From positions 1 through 8,899 of the forward strand of contig VAYX01000211.1 of assembly GCA_005885325.1 (NCBI GenBank): a DNA stretch of 8,899 nucleotides, in the 5' to 3' direction. The notes below the pieces were generated by a model that saw only the letters and a list, made by a program, of their open reading frames with translations, had not been told where the DNA came from and made no database searches. The position numbers and the translations under genes are program-made. This document shows, in pieces, positions 1 to 6,576 of this stretch (the first letter of the stretch is position 1; each line of letters opens with the position of its first letter). Origin of the DNA: Actinomycetota bacterium. Lineage in GTDB: Bacteria; Actinomycetota; UBA4738; HRBIN12.

Positions 1-630
1 TTCACGGACGTCCCCACTGGGCGCCAGTTCGTGGTCCTGCAAGAGCTCCGGAACCCGGACGGCTCCTGGCCCCACGCCTGGGGGCTGTACGTCTACTCGC
101 CGGGCTCCACCTCGAGGCTGATCGTGGAGGTTGCCCACCCGCTGGACGACATCGATACGCCTCCCGTGGGGGTCGAAACATTCCGACTCGCCAATGCGCG
201 CGCGTTGCTGGTGGCTGGAGCGAGCAGGTTCGCGAACGCCGGCGACGTCGCCGACGTCGCCCACGACGGCTACAGCGTGTTCCAGGCCGTGCACGGCGCC
301 GCTCTGGTTCCGGGCGCGGTCGTGTTCGAGCCCCACGGGTTCGAGCAGGACCGCCACGAGAGCTACGGGGACGTGGTCGTCTCCACGGGCGCATTTCCGC
401 CCGACGCTCTCGCTGCTGAGGTCGCGGCCGCGCTTAGGAAGGCCGGCTTCTCCGTCTGCCTCTACGACGGAACGAACTGCAGCGAGCTGGGAGGTACGAC
501 CAACGTCCAGGGCGCGTCGACCAGGGCGGCAAGCGACACCTTCCTCCACCTCGAGATGTCCATCGGGGTTCGCTCCGATCAAGCACGCCGCGAGCTCGTC
601 GCCCGAATCGTTGCCCGCCTGGCGGGCTGA
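1..630 (+). CDS. Unassigned hydrolase-like protein, 5' end missing
   Basis: The frame is open from the first base of the window and ends at TGA 628-630, leaving 209 residues. The true start lies upstream, and the GTG at 31 is probably internal because the reading continues before it without a break. I do not recognise the family with certainty. The visible pattern suggests a zinc-type amidohydrolase or peptidase: an EVAHP-x2-D block (His46, Asp50) followed by VETF (Glu59), a DVAH segment (His88), a VFQAVH segment (His98), and near the C-terminus FLHLEMS followed by an arginine (His183, Glu185, Arg191). The last block resembles the H-x-E and distal Arg arrangement seen in N-formylglutamate amidohydrolase-like and related amide hydrolases. 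No membrane segment is visible in the part seen. It converges on GS1 with a 13-base gap, so it is not co-transcribed with it. A link to glutamate-amide chemistry is only inference from the residues and neighbours. Confidence 0.7.
   Translation, partial: FTDVPTGRQFVVLQELRNPDGSWPHAWGLYVYSPGSTSRLIVEVAHPLDDIDTPPVGVETFRLANARALLVAGASRFANAGDVADVAHDGYSVFQAVHGAALVPGAVVFEPHGFEQDRHESYGDVVVSTGAFPPDALAAEVAAALRKAGFSVCLYDGTNCSELGGTTNVQGASTRAASDTFLHLEMSIGVRSDQARRELVARIVARLAG
613..627. terminator. GC-rich hairpin between convergent genes, possible terminator
   Basis: A perfect inverted repeat, GCCCGCC-T-GGCGGGC, sits at the end of the upstream gene, just before its stop. It also lies 16 bases beyond the stop codon of GS1 on the other strand. 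The convergent position suits a transcription end for GS1. There is no T-run on either side, so it is not a classical intrinsic terminator, and most of it is coding sequence, so chance in G+C-rich DNA is possible. Confidence 0.3.
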
Positions 631-643
631 CGGCGACGCACGT

Positions 644-2035
644 TCAGTACCGCCAGCGGTGGGCCGCCACGATCTCTTCCGGACCCTTGCCGGCGAAGGC
701 CTCGGCCTCCCCACGGCGAACCGCCGCGAAGGGCCCGAACAGCATCGGCCCCATGGCATCCCGCAAGACGTCCGACTTCTCCAGGTTCGACAGCGCTTCC
801 TCGACGGACTGCGGCAGCCGCTGGATGCCCTGGTGAGCGAGCTCGTCGGCAGAGAGTCCGCCGGGGTCCACGGTGACCTCGTCGGGCAGCCGCAGGTCCT
901 TCTCCACACCGGCTAGGCCGGCCGCGATGAGCGCCCCCGCCACCAGGTAGGGGTTCGCGCTCTGGTCGAAGCACTTCACCTCGGTGTTCGCTGCGGTGTC
1001 GCGCGTCCCGAGCATGCCGGTGACGAATCGGACGGCGGCCTCCCGGTTCTCCCGCCCCCAGCACGCGAAGGCCCCGGCCCAGTGTGAGGGGATCAGCCGG
1101 AGGTAACTCGGAACGCTGGGCGAGCCCACGGCCACGAGCGCGGGAAGCTCGGCCAGCACGCCGGCCACGAAGGCCTCGCCCTCCGCGGTCATCCCATACG
1201 GACCCCGGCCCCCGTCGAACAGGTTCTTGCCGTCGCGCCACAGGCTGAAGTGCACGTGCCCACCGTTCCCCACGTGGCCCGCGACCACGATGGGGGAGAA
1301 CGACGCGCGCATCCCGTGCGTGGCCGCCATGGCCCGGATGGTCTGGCGAACCAGGACGGTCGTGTCGGCCGCGCCGACCGGGTCGGACGGCGCCACGGAG
1401 ACCTCCAACTGCCCCATGGCGTACTCGGGATGGAACTGCTCGACCCCCACTCCCTCCTCCTCGAGCGCCGCGATGAGGTCCCGGGCGTAATCCGAGATGG
1501 TCGCCAGGACCGGCAGCCCATACCCCGGACCCGTGTGGATGGGGTTGTCGACTTCCGAGCCCAGGGCGGCCTGGAACCACTCCAGCTCGAAGGTCATCCG
1601 CACATCGATCCCGGCGTCGGTCGCCCGTCGCGCCATCCGCCTGGCGAATGACCGCTGGCACCCGGCGTAGGCCTCGCCCTCCTGGGTGTGCTTGTCCACC
1701 GGAGCCCAGGCCCACCCGGGCTGCGCCGCGAGCACCCTCAGCGCCGACGGGTCGGGCATGAGCCGGAGGTCGCCCACCGGGCCGCCGACCTCGTCGCTCG
1801 ACGTGATCGAGTCGTTGACCAGGAACACCTCGAACACCGGGGACATGCCGACCCCGTACTTCACGGCCCGCTCGAGGCGCGACACCGGGACGGTCTTCAC
1901 CCGCGTGACGCCGGCGTTGTCGACCTGGCTGAGCGCGACGGCCCGGACGCCCTGGACCAACAGCGACTCCGCCAACGCGCTCGCCTGGTCGGCGCGCCGG
2001 GCCATCTCCTCTGCCGATGGCATCGCGTGAATCAT
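644..2035 (-). CDS. GS1: glutamine synthetase-family ligase, FluG/gamma-glutamyl-amine type
   Basis: A 463-residue protein of glutamine synthetase type I fold. This family uses ATP to join an amine to the gamma-carboxyl of glutamate. The N-terminal beta-grasp domain covers about residues 25-115 and the catalytic domain the rest. Visible active-site elements are F-E-L-E (Glu150, Glu152), H-P-E-Y with G-Q-L-E (Glu204, Glu211), G-G-H-V-H (His260, His262), Y-L-R-L-I-P (Arg313) and F-D-Q-S-A-N-P-Y-L (from 356). The usual Lys-Pro opening of the ATP-binding signature is Ser247-Pro248, and the customary E-x-R before the NPYL block is Glu352-Val-Lys354, so this is a divergent paralogue rather than a housekeeping GlnA. 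There is no adenylylation-loop context I can recognise. The start is an ATG at 2035; an in-frame ATG at 2023 is equally possible because neither has a clear Shine-Dalgarno sequence. It is divergent from the amidohydrolase gene, which suggests shared regulation and a shared substrate. The substrate amine is unknown. Confidence 0.9.
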   Translation of the reverse strand: MIHAMPSAEEMARRADQASALAESLLVQGVRAVALSQVDNAGVTRVKTVPVSRLERAVKYGVGMSPVFEVFLVNDSITSSDEVGGPVGDLRLMPDPSALRVLAAQPGWAWAPVDKHTQEGEAYAGCQRSFARRMARRATDAGIDVRMTFELEWFQAALGSEVDNPIHTGPGYGLPVLATISDYARDLIAALEEEGVGVEQFHPEYAMGQLEVSVAPSDPVGAADTTVLVRQTIRAMAATHGMRASFSPIVVAGHVGNGGHVHFSLWRDGKNLFDGGRGPYGMTAEGEAFVAGVLAELPALVAVGSPSVPSYLRLIPSHWAGAFACWGRENREAAVRFVTGMLGTRDTAANTEVKCFDQSANPYLVAGALIAAGLAGVEKDLRLPDEVTVDPGGLSADELAHQGIQRLPQSVEEALSNLEKSDVLRDAMGPMLFGPFAAVRRGEAEAFAGKGPEEIVAAHRWRY

Positions 2036-2136
2036 CGCATCCGCGGGCGGCGGGGCGCGAGCGCAGCGCGCGGCGAAGGACGCGAGGCTATGCTCGGGCC
2101 CGTTCGGCGGTGCGGTTGCGCGGAGGTGGTCCGGCG
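2036..2136. promoter_or_regulatory. Divergent promoter region between GS1 and amidohydrolase
   Basis: This 101-base G+C-rich gap separates two divergent genes. It contains overlapping TANNNT-like -10 candidates on opposite strands: TATGCT at 2089-2094 on the + strand and TAGCCT at 2090-2085 on the - strand. No convincing -35 boxes are seen. If used, the leaders would be roughly 35-40 bases for both genes, and only one polymerase could occupy the site at a time. Confidence 0.3.
2122..2126 (+). promoter_or_regulatory. Shine-Dalgarno fixing the amidohydrolase start
   Basis: GGAGG ends 10 bases before GTG 2137. It supports that start over the upstream in-frame codon at 2017, which would add 40 low-complexity Arg/Ala-rich residues and overlap the GS1 gene. 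Confidence 0.65.
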
Positions 2137-3273
2137 GTGGCAGAGGTCGACGTCGAGGATCTCCGGCTCATCGACCACCACTGCCACGGCGTGGTGAAGG
2201 CCGATCTCGACCTGGCCGGGTTCGAGAACCTGATCGCCGAGAGCTCCGACCCGCCCCCCCGGGGAACCAGTCGGTTCGATTCGCCCCTCGGCCTGGCGGT
2301 TCGCCGGTGGTGCGCCCCGGTGCTGGGCCTCGAGCCGTTCGCCTCCCCCCAGGACTACGTCGCTCGCCGGGCAGACCTCGGAGCGGACGGGGTGGCCCGC
2401 TCGTTCCTGAAGGAAGCCGGCATGGGCGCGCTCCTCCTCGACACCGGGTACCGCTCCGAGGAGCTCCACGACCTCAAGGCGATGGGCGAGCTGGCCGCGG
2501 TTCCCGTCCACGAGATCGTCCGGCTTGAGGCCGTTGCGGAGGCCGTGGCAGTCTCGGGCGTGGATGCGAGCACGTACCCGAGTGCGTTCCGGGAGGCGCT
2601 GGATGACGCATCGCGGGAGGCCGTGGGGCTCAAGACCATCGTGGCCTACCGCGGTGGGTTCTCGCTCGACCCGGAGACGCCGTCCGAGACCGAGGTCGTG
2701 CGGGCCGCCGGACCGTTCCTGGAGGCGGCGGCGTCGGGACGTCCTCGCGTGGCGGATCCCGTGCTGCTCCGGTTCGGGATCTGGTCGGGCGTGCGGCTGG
2801 CCCGAGAGCGAGGCTTCCCCATCCAGTTCCACAGCGGCTGGGGGGACGCCGACCTCGACCTGCACCTGTCGAACCCCACGCTCCTCACCGGGTTGATCCG
2901 GAAGTTCGACCGGCTCGGGGTGAACGTGGTGTTCCTGCACTGCTACCCGTTCCACCGCGACGCGGCGTACCTGTCAGCGGTCTACGGGAACGTGTACTTC
3001 GACGTGGGCTCGGCCCTCCACTATCACGGCCCCAGCTCATCGCGGTTGCTGGCGGAGGCCATGGAGGTCGCGCCGTTCTCGAAGCTGCTGTTCTCCTCAG
3101 ACGCGTTCGGGCTGGCCGAGCAGTACCACCTTGGAGCCATGCTCTTCCGACGAGCCCTCCAGGAGGTCCTCGACGGCTGGATCGAGGCCGACCACTGCGA
3201 CGTGGCGACCGCAGGGCGCATCGCCGAGGGCATCGCGAGGGTGAACGCGCTCAGGATCTACCCGCTGACGTAG
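2137..3273 (+). CDS. Metal-dependent amidohydrolase, FluG N-terminal-like
   Basis: A 378-residue TIM-barrel amidohydrolase of the Amidohydro_2 superfamily. It shows the metal-binding HxH near the N-terminus (His15-Cys-His17 in D-H-H-C-H-G), a later barrel-strand histidine in Q-F-H-S-G-W (His232), a second in F-L-H-C-Y-P (His268), and the catalytic aspartate in F-S-S-D-A-F (Asp322). Lys166 in L-K-T-I-V-A-Y-R is a candidate ligand or substrate contact. The nearest layout I know is the N-terminal half of fungal FluG and plant nodulin/GS fusions, where this domain is joined to a GS domain. Here the GS partner is the divergent neighbour. The reaction is unproven; hydrolysis of an amide or decarboxylation of a ring acid are family possibilities. 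The start is GTG at 2137, with a good Shine-Dalgarno sequence and the conserved region beginning within 15 residues. No signal peptide is seen, so the protein is probably cytoplasmic. Its 3' end overlaps the C-terminal extension of the DinB-like gene on the other strand. Confidence 0.88.
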   Translation: MAEVDVEDLRLIDHHCHGVVKADLDLAGFENLIAESSDPPPRGTSRFDSPLGLAVRRWCAPVLGLEPFASPQDYVARRADLGADGVARSFLKEAGMGALLLDTGYRSEELHDLKAMGELAAVPVHEIVRLEAVAEAVAVSGVDASTYPSAFREALDDASREAVGLKTIVAYRGGFSLDPETPSETEVVRAAGPFLEAAASGRPRVADPVLLRFGIWSGVRLARERGFPIQFHSGWGDADLDLHLSNPTLLTGLIRKFDRLGVNVVFLHCYPFHRDAAYLSAVYGNVYFDVGSALHYHGPSSSRLLAEAMEVAPFSKLLFSSDAFGLAEQYHLGAMLFRRALQEVLDGWIEADHCDVATAGRIAEGIARVNALRIYPLT

Positions 3274-3747
3274 TGGCGCGCGGGTCGGGAGTAAGGACCC
3301 GATCTGTCCGACGTGATCGTGGGCGTGCTCGGCGTAGATCTCGAGCCACATCTCCACGGAGTAGTCCCCGCCCTCCGTGTGGATGCCGGACCGGCCCCAA
3401 TCCTCCTCGCTCAGCCGGTCCAGGATCGCCGCCGTGCTGTCCCGAGTGGCTCGTAACGCCGCCAGCGATGGCCCGGGGGGCCGGGAGTCGTAGTGCAGCC
3501 GGCGAGCGAACTCCTCCTCGTCGTAGCCCTGGATGACGGGCGAGTCCTCAGCGAGCAGCAGGCGGAGCCGAGCGGCGGACATCATCTCGCTGTCCGCCAG
3601 GTGATGGATGACCGCCCGCGCCGACCACCCACCGTCGGCGGGCACGTGGTCGAGCTCCTCGTCCCCGAGCCCCGCCGCGACCTGCTCCACGACCGCCGGC
3701 CCTTCCCGGTGTCGGGCGATCAGTTCGTACCGGCGCGAAGCGTCCAC
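3097..3747 (-). CDS. DinB-like (DinB_2/YfiT family) four-helix protein with C-terminal extension
   Basis: A 216-residue frame. Residues about 1-155 look like a DinB_2 domain: a helical bundle with W-S-A-R-A-V-I-H-H-L-A-D-S-E (His48/His49) near the start of helix 2, an E-E-D-W segment, and H-A-H-D-H-V-G-Q-I (His141, His143, His145) at the end. These histidines supply the usual three-His metal site. Members include putative metal-dependent hydrolases and thiol transferases; the function here is unknown. The GTG start at 3747 is well supported by GAGGAGGT seven bases upstream, overlapping the GS2 stop, so it is translated from the GS2 message. Residues 159-216 are encoded entirely antisense to the end of the amidohydrolase gene and do not resemble DinB sequence, suggesting loss of the original stop near 3270 and read-through into the opposite strand. 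It could be an accessory hydrolase of the pathway, or a passenger. Confidence 0.8.
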   Translation of the reverse strand: MDASRRYELIARHREGPAVVEQVAAGLGDEELDHVPADGGWSARAVIHHLADSEMMSAARLRLLLAEDSPVIQGYDEEEFARRLHYDSRPPGPSLAALRATRDSTAAILDRLSEEDWGRSGIHTEGGDYSVEMWLEIYAEHAHDHVGQIGSLLPTRAPLRQRVDPERVHPRDALGDAPCGRHVAVVGLDPAVEDLLEGSSEEHGSKVVLLGQPERV

Positions 3748-3754
3748 GTGAACG

Positions 3755-3762
3755 ACCTCCTC
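3755..3762 (-). promoter_or_regulatory. Strong Shine-Dalgarno of the DinB-like gene, overlapping the GS2 stop
   Basis: On the minus strand the sequence reads TGAGGAGGT: the GS2 stop TGA (3763-3761) runs into GAGGAGGT, which ends seven bases before the GTG start. Ribosomes finishing GS2 would terminate on this site, giving translational coupling. Confidence 0.75.
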
Positions 3763-5086
3763 AGAACAGCTCGAGGTACTCCCGGCGCTCCCAATCGCTC
3801 ACCGAGTCGGCGAACCGGGCGAGCTCGTGGCCTCGGATGGCCGTATAGACCTTCAGGAACTCCTCCCCGAAGAACTCCTTCGTGGCAGGCTCGCCCGACA
3901 GCTCACCGAGGGCCTCGGCCAGCGAGGAGGGGAGCGGCTCGAGCGAGGGGTCGTCCTCGGCCGGGGCCCCGCTCGACGGCGGGGGAGGCTTCAGCCCTTG
4001 CTCGATCCCCGCGAGGCCGGCCGAGAGCAGCGCCGCGCCGACCAGATAGGGATTCGACAGGGCCGTGGGGCCGCGGTTCTCCGTGTGCGTCGACTCCAGG
4101 GCCCCGCCCTTCACGCGCAAGAGCGCGGAGCGGTCCTCGAGCCCCCAGGAGATGTTGGTGGGGCTGAACGTGTGCCTCCGCCGCCGCCGGTGGCAGTTCA
4201 CCGTCGGCGCGATGAGCGCGTCGACCGCCTTCGCATACCGGAGCTGCCCGGCGATGAACGACCGGCAGAGATCGGTGATGCCCTGGGGGTCGTCGGCGTC
4301 GCCGAACGCGTTCTTCCCGCTCTTCGCATCGACCAGCGAGATGTGGGTGTGGCACCCGCTGCCGGCGGAGTCCCCGAACGGCTTGCTCATGAACGTGGCG
4401 AGGTAGCCGTCGTTTCTCGCGATCTCCTTCACCCCGTTCTTGAAGGTGAACGCCTGGTCGGGACCGGCAAGGCCGGTTCCGGGCGCGAAGTTGATCTCCC
4501 ACTGCGACCCCGCGTACTCGCAGTTCGACGTGATGATGTCCACGCCGATCTGGGGCATGAGCTCGAGGATGCGGCCGATCGTGGGGACGTACGCGTTCCG
4601 AACGGTGTTGAAGATGTGATACCCGCTGAACAGCGGCTCCAGGGTCTCGGGGTTCAGGAGGTAGAACTCGTACTCGAACCCCGTGACGGGCTCGTACCCC
4701 ATGGCCCGGCATCGCTCCAGGACCCTGCGGTAGACCTGCCGCGGCGTGGCGTCGAGCGGCGTCCCGTCGTACCACCGGGCGTCGCAGATGAGCCGGGCCG
4801 TCCGGTCGGCCCACGGGACCACCGCCGCCGTGTCGGGGTCGGGGAACAGGAGCTGATCCCCGTACCGGCGCTCCTCGTTGTACAGCGTGCCCCCCACGAC
4901 GTCGGACCGGCTGTCGAGGACGCTGGCGCCGCCGTACATGTTCAGCCCTCGCTCGGCGTACCCAAGAGCGTGCCGGAGGGGGATCGTCTTGGACCGGGAC
5001 GTACCGTGCATGTCCGGCAGCTCGAACCGGACCCACTCGATCCCGTCCTTCTTCCACCCCTCGAGGATGTCGTTCAGGCCAGCCAC
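3761..5086 (-). CDS. GS2: glutamine synthetase-family ligase
   Basis: A 441-residue GS type I-fold enzyme, counted from GTG 5086. Residues about 13-105 form the beta-grasp domain (F-E-L-P-D-M-H-G-T-S-R-S-K) and the remainder the catalytic domain. Seen are F-E-Y-E (Glu138, Glu140), N-C-E-Y with Q-W-E (Glu190, Glu196-198 region), and a full ATP-binding signature, K-P-F-x3-A-G-S-G-C-H-x3-S (Lys235 to Ser250; His246, His248). It also has the substrate-region block ending N-P-Y-L (346) and the family's C-terminal D-W-E-R-x-E-Y motif. A run of five arginines (300-304) replaces the more usual Tyr-Lys/Arg-Arg stretch. A proline-rich insert lies at about 367-382. Length is normal for the gamma-glutamyl-amine ligase group. 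An upstream GTG at 5113 is possible (450 residues), but 5086 has a TATCCT box eight bases before it and suits a leaderless message. It is co-transcribed with the DinB-like gene and divergent from AT1. The amine substrate is not known. Confidence 0.9.
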   Translation of the reverse strand: MAGLNDILEGWKKDGIEWVRFELPDMHGTSRSKTIPLRHALGYAERGLNMYGGASVLDSRSDVVGGTLYNEERRYGDQLLFPDPDTAAVVPWADRTARLICDARWYDGTPLDATPRQVYRRVLERCRAMGYEPVTGFEYEFYLLNPETLEPLFSGYHIFNTVRNAYVPTIGRILELMPQIGVDIITSNCEYAGSQWEINFAPGTGLAGPDQAFTFKNGVKEIARNDGYLATFMSKPFGDSAGSGCHTHISLVDAKSGKNAFGDADDPQGITDLCRSFIAGQLRYAKAVDALIAPTVNCHRRRRRHTFSPTNISWGLEDRSALLRVKGGALESTHTENRGPTALSNPYLVGAALLSAGLAGIEQGLKPPPPSSGAPAEDDPSLEPLPSSLAEALGELSGEPATKEFFGEEFLKVYTAIRGHELARFADSVSDWERREYLELF

Positions 5087-5094
5087 GGGGCAGC

Positions 5095-5100
5095 AGGATA
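5095..5100 (-). promoter_or_regulatory. Probable -10 box of a leaderless GS2 promoter
   Basis: On the minus strand TATCCT is followed by eight bases and then GTG 5086. This matches the TANNNT-plus-short-spacer arrangement of leaderless genes in actinobacteria. No Shine-Dalgarno precedes either candidate start. No clear -35 box is seen. Confidence 0.45.
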
Positions 5101-5161
5101 GCGTCCCGCCCACCGCCAGGCATAGTCGGGTGCCGGGTTCGTGGGGGCGCCGACCGAGAGG

Positions 5162-5167
5162 TAATCT
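5162..5167 (+). promoter_or_regulatory. Probable -10 box of a leaderless AT1 promoter
   Basis: TAATCT is followed by seven bases and then ATG 5175, so transcription starting at or next to the A of ATG would give a leaderless message. A weak TTCGTG at 5138-5143 could be a -35 element with an 18-base spacer. The only purine-rich alternative, AGAGG at 5157-5161, is 13 bases from the ATG, which is long for a Shine-Dalgarno site. Confidence 0.5.
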
Positions 5168-5174
5168 CCGGTCG

Positions 5175-6542
5175 ATGGTCGACAGCGCAGGGACTCGCGT
5201 GCTCCCGCTGGAGCTCGATCGGCGCTATCCGGTCATCGTGCGCGGCCAGGGCGTCTGGGTGGAGGACGCCGACGGCCGCCGGTACCTGGACGCGATGAGC
5301 GGCGGGTCGATGGCCGCCACCCTGGGCCACGGCCGAACGGACATCATCGAGGCCGCCCGGGCTCAGGCCGATCGGCTTTCGTACGTGCACAACGAGCGGC
5401 TCACCAACCCCGCGCAGGAGCGCCTGGCCCGCGAGCTCGTTGAGGTCGCGCCCGAGGGGTTCACCCGCGCTCGCTTCGTGGCGAGTGGTTCGGACGCGAA
5501 CGAGATGGCCGTCCAACTGGCCCGGAGCTATCACGTGGAGCGAGGCGAGGCGGATCGGTGGCAGGTCATCTCGCCGGCGCAGGCCTATCACGGTCCGACG
5601 ATGGAGACCCTGGCCCTGACCGGCCGGCCGGGTTTGCAGGGGCCGTTCGGCCCCTACCTGCCCCATCACCTGCACATCCCGCCGAGCACCTGGCGGTTCG
5701 ACCCAACGGGCCAGGCGGCGCTCGACGCACTCGATGAGGCTCTGGAGGAGGCCGGGCCGGGGACAGTCTCGGCGTTCTTCTGCGAGCCGATCAGCGCTGC
5801 GGCATTGCCGGCCTACACGCCACCACCGCGGTTCTGGGAGGGACTGGCCGAGCGGCGCGAGCGGCACGGTTTCCTGGTGCTGTTCGACGAGGTCGTCACC
5901 GGCGTGGGGCGAACGGGGCGGTGGTTCGCCGGAGCCGGCACCGAGTGCGCGCCGGACATCATCGCCACGGCGAAGGGCCTCGGCGCGGGGTACGTGGCCA
6001 TCGGCGCGCTGCTCGTGCGCGAGCACGTGTACGAGGCGGTCGCCCGCGGTTCGAGGCATTTCACCCTGGGGCACACGTGGGACGGCTCGCCGCTCGCGTG
6101 CGCCGTCGGGCTCGCCGTGCTGGACGCGATGCGCTCGGAGGACCTCGTCGAGCGGGTTCGCGATCGTGGGGCGCGTCTTCTGAAGGAGCTCGACGCGGCC
6201 CTGGGGGGCATCCCCATGGTCCGCGAGGTTCGAGGGCATGGGTACCTGCTGGGCGTGTCGTTCGTCGATCCCCGTGACAGCGATTCGCTCCTCCCGCGGG
6301 AGCTCCGCGTGGGGGCCCGGATCGATGAGGCGGCCTTCGAGCGTGGCCTGATCGTCCTGTCCACGCAGCCCACCCGAGACGGGTACGCCGGCGACCAGAC
6401 GCTGTTCGCGCCGCCCTTCACGACGACCGACGACGAGCTCGCCGAGATGGTGTCCCGGTTCGCCGACACCGTGCGGCACGTCGCCGAGGGCGTCGACCGC
6501 GAGCTGGCCGCTCACCCGGCCACGACGGGGGCCGAGCGATGA
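5175..6542 (+). CDS. AT1: class III PLP-dependent aminotransferase
   Basis: A 455-residue fold-type I aminotransferase of class III (the omega-amino acid, GABA, ornithine and diamine group). It moves an amino group from an omega-amino compound to a keto acid with pyridoxal phosphate. Elements in order are the N-terminal G-x-x-V-W-V-E-D-A-D-G-R-R-Y-L-D strand (from 24), the S-G-S-D-A-N-E cofactor-phosphate loop (104-110), Tyr138-His139 that stack near PLP, F-F-C-E-P (Glu204), F-D-E-V-V-T-G-x-G-R-T-G (Asp238, which contacts the PLP ring nitrogen), and the Schiff-base lysine in A-T-A-K-G-L-G-A-G-Y (Lys267). The cofactor residues are all present. The ATG at 5175 was chosen because the conserved region begins soon after and a TAATCT box sits seven bases upstream; frames further upstream run into the divergent GS2 gene. 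It is first in the operon AT1-amidotransferase-AT2-GS3. The amine donor cannot be deduced. Confidence 0.92.
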   Translation: MVDSAGTRVLPLELDRRYPVIVRGQGVWVEDADGRRYLDAMSGGSMAATLGHGRTDIIEAARAQADRLSYVHNERLTNPAQERLARELVEVAPEGFTRARFVASGSDANEMAVQLARSYHVERGEADRWQVISPAQAYHGPTMETLALTGRPGLQGPFGPYLPHHLHIPPSTWRFDPTGQAALDALDEALEEAGPGTVSAFFCEPISAAALPAYTPPPRFWEGLAERRERHGFLVLFDEVVTGVGRTGRWFAGAGTECAPDIIATAKGLGAGYVAIGALLVREHVYEAVARGSRHFTLGHTWDGSPLACAVGLAVLDAMRSEDLVERVRDRGARLLKELDAALGGIPMVREVRGHGYLLGVSFVDPRDSDSLLPRELRVGARIDEAAFERGLIVLSTQPTRDGYAGDQTLFAPPFTTTDDELAEMVSRFADTVRHVAEGVDRELAAHPATTGAER

Positions 6543-6576
6543 GCGAGCGGGCTCGGAGCGGCGCCACGGCGCCGAG

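Noticed and set aside
579..1715. Second minus-strand frame overlapping GS1
   Set aside because: It is a shadow of GS1 in another frame, dominated by Gly/Arg/Pro, with no recognisable motifs.
2017..2136. Upstream extension of the amidohydrolase to 2017
   Set aside because: The added residues are Arg/Ala-rich low complexity and overlap the GS1 start region, while GTG 2137 has a GGAGG site 10 bases away and leads straight into the conserved HxH strand.
3274..3536. Plus-strand frame just after the amidohydrolase
   Set aside because: It lies antisense to the convincing DinB-like domain and is Arg/Pro/Ser-rich without motifs.
5087..5113. GTG 5113 as the GS2 start
   Set aside because: It is not excluded, but it has neither a Shine-Dalgarno nor a correctly spaced -10 box, and the nine added residues show no family similarity.
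4878..5174. Upstream extension of AT1 into the GS2 gene
   Set aside because: The extra 99 residues are antisense to GS2 and show no aminotransferase similarity; ATG 5175 has its own promoter-like box.
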